From Janthinobacterium sp. (GTDB lineage: Bacteria; Pseudomonadota; Gammaproteobacteria; Burkholderiales; Burkholderiaceae_D): DNA of 64,000 bases. Below, one piece after another: positions 59,358 to 64,000 of the stretch; the first letter of the stretch is position 1, and every line of letters begins with the position of its first letter. The notes beneath the pieces were generated by a model that was not told where the DNA came from, did not search any database, and was given only the letters and a program-made list of their open reading frames with translations. The translations under genes and the position numbers were made by a program. The stretch covers positions 34,549-98,548 of the forward strand of contig NZ_RFSK01000017.1 in the NCBI RefSeq assembly GCF_009923995.1, in the 5' to 3' direction.

Positions 59358-59864
59358 ATGCAAAAGAAGAAATCGACGCGGGCCCTGCTCGGCGCGCTTG
59401 CCTTGCTGGCCAGCACTGCCGCCTGGGCGGGCACCGAGGTGCGTTTCGATAAACCGGAGCAATTTACGGATGTGCCGATGGACCAGCGCCAGCGCGAGGA
59501 CGTGCTGAAGGATTTGAAGGCGCATTTCGAAAAACTGGGGCAGTCCCTCAAGCCGGGACAAACCCTGAAAATCGACGTCACCGACGTGGACCTGGCGGGA
59601 CGCGAAGAGCCGCGCATGCGCGGGATGAACGATTTGCGCGTGCTCAACGGCCGCGCCGACTGGCCACGCATCAGCCTGCACTATGTGCTGGAGCAGGATG
59701 GCAAGGTGCTCAGCCAGGGCGACGCCCAGTTGTCCGATATGTCGTACATGAGCCGCATCAACCGCTATCCCAGCGACGCGCGCCTGCGCTACGAGAAGCA
59801 GATGATCGACGACTGGTTTGCGAAGACCTTCGGCGTGCCGGCGAAAGGCCAGGCGCGCAAATAA
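59358..59864 (+). CDS. DUF3016 domain exported protein, copy 1
   Basis: 168-residue exported protein with a signal peptide (TRALLGALALLASTAAWA) and a DUF3016 domain beginning TEVRFDKPEQFTDVPM. Family features: LKIDVTDVDLAGREEPR, RADWPRISLHYVLEQDGKVL, the LSDMSYMSRINRYPSD segment and the end YEKQMIDDWFAKTFG. The function of DUF3016 is unknown. A paralogue follows at 60051 with about half its residues identical by eye. A GAAAGGAAG site lies about ten bases before ATG 59358. Confidence 0.85.
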   Translation: MQKKKSTRALLGALALLASTAAWAGTEVRFDKPEQFTDVPMDQRQREDVLKDLKAHFEKLGQSLKPGQTLKIDVTDVDLAGREEPRMRGMNDLRVLNGRADWPRISLHYVLEQDGKVLSQGDAQLSDMSYMSRINRYPSDARLRYEKQMIDDWFAKTFGVPAKGQARK

Positions 59865-59919
59865 GGACGGGGAGCCTGCCCCGCCGCAGGGTGTCGTGGA
59901 TGCCGGCAGGCTCGCGCCA

Positions 59920-59941
59920 CGCCTGCGGCCGGTCGCAGGCG
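59920..59941. terminator. GC-rich hairpin between the DUF3016 paralogues
   Basis: CGCCTGCG / CGCAGGCG eight-base stem around GCCGGT, followed by TTGT. A second longer-range pairing, GAGCCTGCC (59872) with GGCAGGCTC (59905), lies just upstream. The T-tract is weak, so it may attenuate rather than fully terminate. Confidence 0.4.
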
Positions 59942-60050
59942 TTGTATTGCGCTCCAGAAATTTTCTCTTCAGGCTATATTCATTCCGGGCGCCGCAGTGA
60001 ACGGCATTGCGGCAGTTGCCTGCCGGTGCAATTTTCTGAAAGGGATGCAT

Positions 60051-60590
60051 ATGTTGATTTCCAAGGCAATGAAAACCTGGGTGGCGGTGCTGGCGCTGGC
60101 CGCCAGCAGCGGCGCCTGGGCCGGGGTGCAGGTCAATTTCAGCCACCCCGACGATTATTCGGACATGCCGTTCAGCACGCGCGACCGCGAGCAGATCCTG
60201 GCGGGCCTGGCGGAGCATTTCCAGATGCTGGGCAAGGGCTTGCGGCCCGGGCAGGACTTGAAGATCGAGATCACGGATATCGACCTGGCCGGCCGCGAAG
60301 ATCCCATGCGCCGTGGCGCCATGGACGTGCGCATCATGGATGGACGCACGGACTGGCCGCGCATGCGCCTGCGCTACCAGCTGGAACAGCATGGCAAGGT
60401 GATTGCCAGCGGCAACGCGGCCCTGTCCGATATGTCGTACTTGCAGCGCATCAACCGCTATTCCACCAGCGACGCGCTGCGCTATGAAAAAAAGATGATC
60501 GACGACTGGTTTGAAAATACCTTCGGCATCAAGGCCACGGGCCGCAGCAAGCCCGTCATGACCTTGCAGCAGCCCGTCCGGCGCCGCTAG
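60051..60590 (+). CDS. DUF3016 domain exported protein, copy 2
   Basis: 179-residue paralogue of the upstream protein. The signal peptide (TWVAVLALAASSGAWA) precedes a DUF3016 domain (VQVNFSHPDDYSDMPF, LKIEITDIDLAGREDPM, RTDWPRMRLRYQLEQHGKV, LSDMSYLQRINRYSTSD, YEKKMIDDWFENTFG). The C-terminal RSKPVMTLQQPVRRR tail is extra. ATG 60051 has AAAGGG seven bases upstream; ATG 60045 is also possible. The two copies are separated by about 186 bases with a hairpin, so they may have separate promoters. Confidence 0.85.
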   Translation: MLISKAMKTWVAVLALAASSGAWAGVQVNFSHPDDYSDMPFSTRDREQILAGLAEHFQMLGKGLRPGQDLKIEITDIDLAGREDPMRRGAMDVRIMDGRTDWPRMRLRYQLEQHGKVIASGNAALSDMSYLQRINRYSTSDALRYEKKMIDDWFENTFGIKATGRSKPVMTLQQPVRRR

Positions 60591-60618
60591 CCGGCGCCCG
60601 TCCAGCGAGGCAGGCCAG

Positions 60619-61404
60619 TCAGCGCAAATACGCCTGTTCGATGCGCGCCAGCTGGCCGTCGTGCCGCAGCGCCAGCAGGGCGGCATTCATCTGTCCGATG
60701 AAGTCCGCCTTGTAGGCCGGCGTGTTGCGCGCGCTGTAGGCGATATACGTGGCTTCGGACGACAGTTCCAGCACTTCGCGCAAGTGAAAGCCGTAGCGCT
60801 CCAGTTCGCCTTGCAGCTGGCGCGCCGTGTGGCGTGCCGCGCCGCGGTCGCTGGCATAGCAATCGATACGCCGCAAGGCCAGCTTCTTCAGATTGGCTTC
60901 ATTGCCCTTGGCCGCCTCGAGCCGCAGCACGCCGTGGCGGGCCGGCGCCATCAATTTTTCCGACAGTAAAAAACCCGTGTTGACGCCGATGGTCAGGCCG
61001 GCAAAATCGTCCGGGAAATGCGCGCGGGCGGTCTGCATGACGGCATCATGGCAGAACAGCACCACCGATTCGCGGTACAGCATGGCGGAATAGGGCTGCA
61101 CGTACGAGCGCTCCGTCTTGCGTCCGGGGGGAAACAGGCCGAAGACCAGGCCTTTCTCCAGTGCATCGAGGCCCCGTTTCCAGGGACGCGGCTGCAGGAC
61201 GAGGCGATAGCCGGGCATCTTGTCCGCCGCCGCGCGCAGGATGTCGATGTACATGCCCTTGAAGACGCCGTTTTCCACATAGCTGTAGGGCGCGTAGTCG
61301 TCGTCGCCGTACAGGATGACGGTTTGCGGCGCCGCCAGGACGGCCGGCAACGCGCCCAGCAGCGCCAGGGCGAGGCACAGTCTTGCCGTGATTGCTGATT
61401 GCAT
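60619..61404 (-). CDS. Periplasmic solute-binding protein, family 3 (amino-acid type)
   Basis: 261-residue exported protein with a signal peptide (RLCLALALLGALPAVLAA) and a family 3 binding fold: VILYGDDDYAPYSYVENGVF, KGMYIDILRAAADKMPGYRL, RPWKRGLDALEKG, LTIGVNTGFLLSE and the end LRHDGQLARIEQAYLR. No ABC permease or ATPase is adjacent, so it is an orphan that may serve as a sensor partner or a stand-alone binding protein. Ligand unknown. The start at 61404 follows GGAG and begins the signal peptide. Confidence 0.83.
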   Translation of the reverse strand: MQSAITARLCLALALLGALPAVLAAPQTVILYGDDDYAPYSYVENGVFKGMYIDILRAAADKMPGYRLVLQPRPWKRGLDALEKGLVFGLFPPGRKTERSYVQPYSAMLYRESVVLFCHDAVMQTARAHFPDDFAGLTIGVNTGFLLSEKLMAPARHGVLRLEAAKGNEANLKKLALRRIDCYASDRGAARHTARQLQGELERYGFHLREVLELSSEATYIAYSARNTPAYKADFIGQMNAALLALRHDGQLARIEQAYLR

Positions 61405-61463
61405 GCCGCTCCATTTTTCATGTCTTCCTGGCAAGCATACAGCATGGCGGCCTGGCCGGCCCG

Positions 61464-61907
61464 TCAATCGATCCAGTTTACCTGGGGAAACTTGCTGCCG
61501 AACTCTTCCGGCATGGGCACGACCTGGCTGCGCTTGTAGTTGAAGAAGACAAAGCCGGACTTGGCCATCGCGATCAGGGTGTGGTCGCGCGGACGCGTGA
61601 TGCGGAAGGTGATGTCGCCGCCATACTTGTTGAAATCCATGACGCCCACTTCGAACAGCAGCTGGTCGCGCGCATGGGCTTCGGCACGGTAGGTGGTGGC
61701 CAGGTCGGTGACGATGATGCCGGTGCCGTCCGCTTCGATGTCGCGCACGCCGAACTCGAACAGGAAGCGCGCGCGGGCTTCGGAAATCATGGAAATCATG
61801 GAATCGTTGCCGAGGTGGTTGCCGGCATTGATGTCCGTCGTGCGTACCGTCAGTTGCGAGGAATAGCAGTACTGGTCTTCAGGAAATTCGAGTTTCAAAC
61901 GGGCCAT
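61464..61907 (-). CDS. Hot-dog fold thioesterase (4-hydroxybenzoyl-CoA thioesterase-like)
   Basis: 147-residue cytoplasmic protein of the 4HBT/YbgC-type hot-dog family, which hydrolyses acyl-CoA thioesters. Visible are the first strand QLTVRTTDINAGNHLGNDSM with the conserved Asp and the following HLGND, the ISEARARFLFEFG helix, and the long strands DQLLFEVGVMDFNKYGGDIT and LIAMAKSGFVFFNY. Substrate is unknown. ATG 61907 (MARLKLEF) gives the expected family N-terminus; the frame opens further upstream without support. Confidence 0.82.
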   Translation of the reverse strand: MARLKLEFPEDQYCYSSQLTVRTTDINAGNHLGNDSMISMISEARARFLFEFGVRDIEADGTGIIVTDLATTYRAEAHARDQLLFEVGVMDFNKYGGDITFRITRPRDHTLIAMAKSGFVFFNYKRSQVVPMPEEFGSKFPQVNWID

Positions 61908-62023
61908 GGTGTTCTCTTGAGCTGGGGCGCAGGGCGCGGCGGAAAAAACCAATTCTAGCCGGTTCCCCGCGCCCCGTCGAAAAACGCCCCATCAGCCGTG
62001 TGCGGCAGGCGGCGCGCAAGGCG

Positions 62024-63472
62024 CTACTTGCGCACGATCCGGTAGACTTTTCCCGTGCCGCTCAGCATGTACAGCTCGTTCTGCGCATCTTGCCCGAAGG
62101 AGATGATATTGCCCACGTTCGCGATGCCCCAGTCCGTCACGGCCGAGGCCGCGCCATTGCTGTAGCTGAAACTTTTCAGCCAGCCGCTGCAATAGTCGGA
62201 ATACAGGTATTGCCCCGCCAGTTCCGGCAAGGCCGCGCCCCGGTACACATAGCCGCCCGTGATGGAGCAGCCGCCCGCGCTGTCGTGGCCATAGTCGATG
62301 ACGGGCAGCACCAGGCCCGCCTGGTTGCAGCTGGCGCTGTTGTAGCACTGCGCGCCTTCCATGATGTTCCAGCCATAGTTGTTGCCCGCCTGGCCTGCGG
62401 GACGCACGTCGACCTCTTCCCGGCTGCTCTGGCCCACGTCGGCGATGTACAGCAGCTGGGCCGGCACGTCGAAGGCGTAGCGCCACGGATTGCGCAAGCC
62501 ATAGGCCCAGATTTCAGGCCGCCCGCCCGCCGTGGCAAACGGGTTGTCCGGCGGAATGACATACGGCTGGGCCACACTGCCGGCATTGACGTCCAGGCGC
62601 AGCAGCTTGCCCAGCAGCACGTTCGTGTTTTGCGCATTGCCGGACGGATCGCCGCCGCTGCCGCCATCGCCCGTGCCCGCATACAGGTAGCCATCCGGGC
62701 CAAAGCTGAGCAGGCCGCCATTGTGGTTGCTGAACGTGGGGTGGGGAATGGTGAGGATGGTCAGCGCGGACAGGGGATCGGCCACGTTGGCATTGCCGGC
62801 CGATACCTGCCGCCGCTCGATGACGATGTCGCCCGCCAGGTTGGTGTAATACAGGAAGAAATAGCCGTTGCTGGCGTATAGCGGGTGGAAGGCCATCGAC
62901 AGCAGGCCCCGTTCGCCGGTGACGGTGGTCAGGCTGCTGATGTCGAGGAAGGGTGTGGCCAGCAGGCTGCCGTTCTGCATCACGCGGATGCGCCCGGGGC
63001 GCTCGACGATGAACAGGCGGCTGTCGCCGGGCGGCGCCGTGAGGAAGGTGGGCGTGTCCAGGCCGGACGCCACTTCCTGCAGGGCCAGGGCCAGCGGCGC
63101 CGTGGCCGCGTAGGTGACGGCCGCGCTGGCCGTGGCGCCGGCCGTCACCTGCACCTGCTGCGTCACGGGCGTGGGCGCCAGGGTGCCCGTGCCTTGCATC
63201 ACGCTGGCGGCGCTGACCGTGTAGGCGCCAGGCGCCAGGTCCGTCAGCGTGGCCGTCGCCGTCAGCGGCTTGCTGTAGGACGCGGGGCCGCTGACCGTGA
63301 CGGCGCCCGCCACGCCGGCCGGCAAGCCGCCGATGGCGACCGTCAGGCTGCCGCTGGTGGCGCCGGACGGTGGGTGATCGTGGCCGCCGCCGCAGGCGGA
63401 CAGCAGGATGAGGCAGCATGCCAGCAGCAGGGCCGTCCAGGACGGGAGGGAGCGGGAAAGCGAAGGGCGCAT
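62024..63472 (-). CDS. Lipoprotein PQQ-type sugar dehydrogenase (glucose/sorbosone dehydrogenase family)
   Basis: 482-residue lipoprotein: signal LLLACCLILLSACGGG with the lipobox cysteine, a linker and a carbohydrate-binding-like Ig/carboxypeptidase-regulatory-type domain (about 40-125), then a beta-propeller of the glucose/sorbosone dehydrogenase family. Typical motifs are FLTAPPGDSRLFIVERPGRI, HNGGLLSFGPDGYLYAGTGD, VLLGKLLRLDVNAG and EIWAYGLRNPWRYAFD. These enzymes oxidise sugars with PQQ in the periplasm. Whether PQQ is made here is not shown in the window. It is transcribed divergently from the alcohol dehydrogenase gene. Confidence 0.88.
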   Translation of the reverse strand: MRPSLSRSLPSWTALLLACCLILLSACGGGHDHPPSGATSGSLTVAIGGLPAGVAGAVTVSGPASYSKPLTATATLTDLAPGAYTVSAASVMQGTGTLAPTPVTQQVQVTAGATASAAVTYAATAPLALALQEVASGLDTPTFLTAPPGDSRLFIVERPGRIRVMQNGSLLATPFLDISSLTTVTGERGLLSMAFHPLYASNGYFFLYYTNLAGDIVIERRQVSAGNANVADPLSALTILTIPHPTFSNHNGGLLSFGPDGYLYAGTGDGGSGGDPSGNAQNTNVLLGKLLRLDVNAGSVAQPYVIPPDNPFATAGGRPEIWAYGLRNPWRYAFDVPAQLLYIADVGQSSREEVDVRPAGQAGNNYGWNIMEGAQCYNSASCNQAGLVLPVIDYGHDSAGGCSITGGYVYRGAALPELAGQYLYSDYCSGWLKSFSYSNGAASAVTDWGIANVGNIISFGQDAQNELYMLSGTGKVYRIVRK

Positions 63473-63556
63473 GTCAGTCTCCTGCGGGAACGAGGCAACG
63501 GCGGCTCAGAGGGGGACGCGTGTCCAGAATGCGCGTGTGAGTAATGGGACGATTGA

Positions 63557-63589
63557 GCTGGCGCAAACGGACATCGTACTGGCGCCAGC
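63557..63589. promoter_or_regulatory. Inverted repeat upstream of the alcohol dehydrogenase gene
   Basis: GCTGGCGC (63557-63564) and GCGCCAGC (63582-63589), a perfect eight-base inverted repeat with a 17-base spacer, lie in the 274-base divergent region. A regulator site for either gene is possible; it is inferred from symmetry alone. Confidence 0.35.
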
Positions 63590-63746
63590 ATACGCCCGGC
63601 GCCGGCCGCGTTTCCGTGCGCTGCTGCACGCTGCGGTGGCATCGGACAAATGCGCCGCGTTTTCAGACAAGCGCGCCGCCTGCCGCACCAGCGCGCCCGC
63701 TGGCGCCCGATAATGGCCCATCTGAAACGGAGCAGGAATACCTCAC

Positions 63747-64000
63747 ATGAAAACCAAAGCCGCGATTGCCTGGAAAGCGGGCGCCCCGCTGACCATCGAA
63801 GAAGTCGACCTGGCCGGCCCGCGCGCCGGCGAAGTGCTGGTCGAGCTGAAAGCCACCGGGATTTGCCACACGGATTACTACACCCTGTCGGGCGCCGACC
63901 CGGAAGGGATCTTCCCCGCCATCCTCGGCCATGAAGGCGCCGGCGTCGTCGTCGACGTGGGGCCGGGCGTGACGACCCTGAAGAAGGATGACCACGTCAT
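63747..64000 (+). CDS. frmA: Class III alcohol dehydrogenase / S-(hydroxymethyl)glutathione dehydrogenase, 5' part
   Basis: First 84 codons of a zinc alcohol dehydrogenase; the rest runs past the window end. The visible N-terminus is diagnostic: [40 protein letters not shown] with the catalytic zinc cysteine, and [10 protein letters not shown] with the conserved His-Glu. The CHTD-YTLSG-DPEG pattern fits the glutathione-dependent formaldehyde dehydrogenase class. It would oxidise S-hydroxymethylglutathione in formaldehyde detoxification. AGGAAT lies just upstream of ATG 63747. Confidence 0.9.
   Translation, partial: MKTKAAIAWKAGAPLTIEEVDLAGPRAGEVLVELKATGICHTDYYTLSGADPEGIFPAILGHEGAGVVVDVGPGVTTLKKDDHV

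Noticed and set aside
1..64000. tRNA/rRNA genes, CRISPR arrays, prophage or insertion sequences
   Set aside because: None recognised by reading: no cloverleaf with CCA-type end, no regularly spaced direct repeats, no transposase, integrase or phage structural genes (the encapsulin is a capsid-fold protein but has no phage neighbours).

Overview
The window is 64 kb of GC-rich, densely coded bacterial chromosome. Gene content (TamA/TamB, a CzcCBA efflux set, a PhaM-type polyhydroxybutyrate granule protein, a PEP-CTERM protein, Csu-type fimbriae, DUF3016/DUF3108/DUF3369 proteins) and codon style suggest a betaproteobacterium of the Oxalobacteraceae (Janthinobacterium/Massilia/Duganella-like). 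This placement is an inference from gene families, not from a marker gene. No rRNA, tRNA, CRISPR array, prophage or insertion sequence was recognised.

Layout. 1-3054: 3' end of a Csu-type chaperone-usher fimbrial operon (partial usher, tip adhesin) and a convergent, very small spore-coat-U-like protein. 3308-10525: metabolic and regulatory genes: HxlR regulator, CHRD lipoprotein, AEC transporter, a MocR regulator divergent from an OsmC/PaiB pair, 3-methyladenine glycosylase, and an MnmC-like oxidoreductase whose methyltransferase half is degenerate. 10646-15268: the most interesting region, a family 2A encapsulin (SrpI-type) sulfur locus: rhodanese, EpsC-type serine acetyltransferase, small XRE regulator, encapsulin shell, and a cysteine desulfurase with a long disordered N-terminal cargo-loading arm. 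The rhodanese and shell genes share an identical 12-base upstream motif. 15440-20936: a soluble histidine kinase paired with a TPR response regulator, a small protein, PhaM, and two DUF3108 proteins, the first carrying an apparent frameshift. 21216-26168: a three-gene MksF-MksE-MksB-like condensin operon without a JetD nuclease. 26168-32364: DUF4424 protein, nucleotidyltransferase, membrane protein, a large S9 peptidase and two small proteins. 32469-38884: tamB and tamA. 39023-47102: queC, sterol desaturase-like hydroxylase, AraC regulator, a CHASE-PAS-GAF-GGDEF cyclase, small proteins, a PEP-CTERM protein. 47222-53339: CzcCBA-type metal efflux with a CzcI-like small protein. 53382-58919: a secreted MORN-repeat/C13 (legumain-like) peptidase, a dual-GAF histidine kinase and an HD-GYP response regulator. 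59358-64000: tandem DUF3016 paralogues, a solute-binding protein, a thioesterase, a PQQ-type sugar dehydrogenase lipoprotein, and the 5' end of a class III alcohol dehydrogenase.

How the genes work together. In the sulfur locus the acetyltransferase makes O-acetylserine (the cysteine precursor), the desulfurase strips sulfur from cysteine, the encapsulin shell encloses the desulfurase, and the rhodanese is a likely sulfane-sulfur carrier. This fits a compartment for sulfur storage or mobilisation. TamA and TamB form one outer-membrane biogenesis machine; CzcCBA spans both membranes for metal export; the GGDEF and HD-GYP proteins make and degrade cyclic-di-GMP.

Two families of palindromic intergenic repeats are scattered through the window: one at 10547, 20987 and 57356, the other at 47101 and 57091. 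Two places (19400-19410 and 25407-25440) look like small indels, either real mutations or assembly errors.
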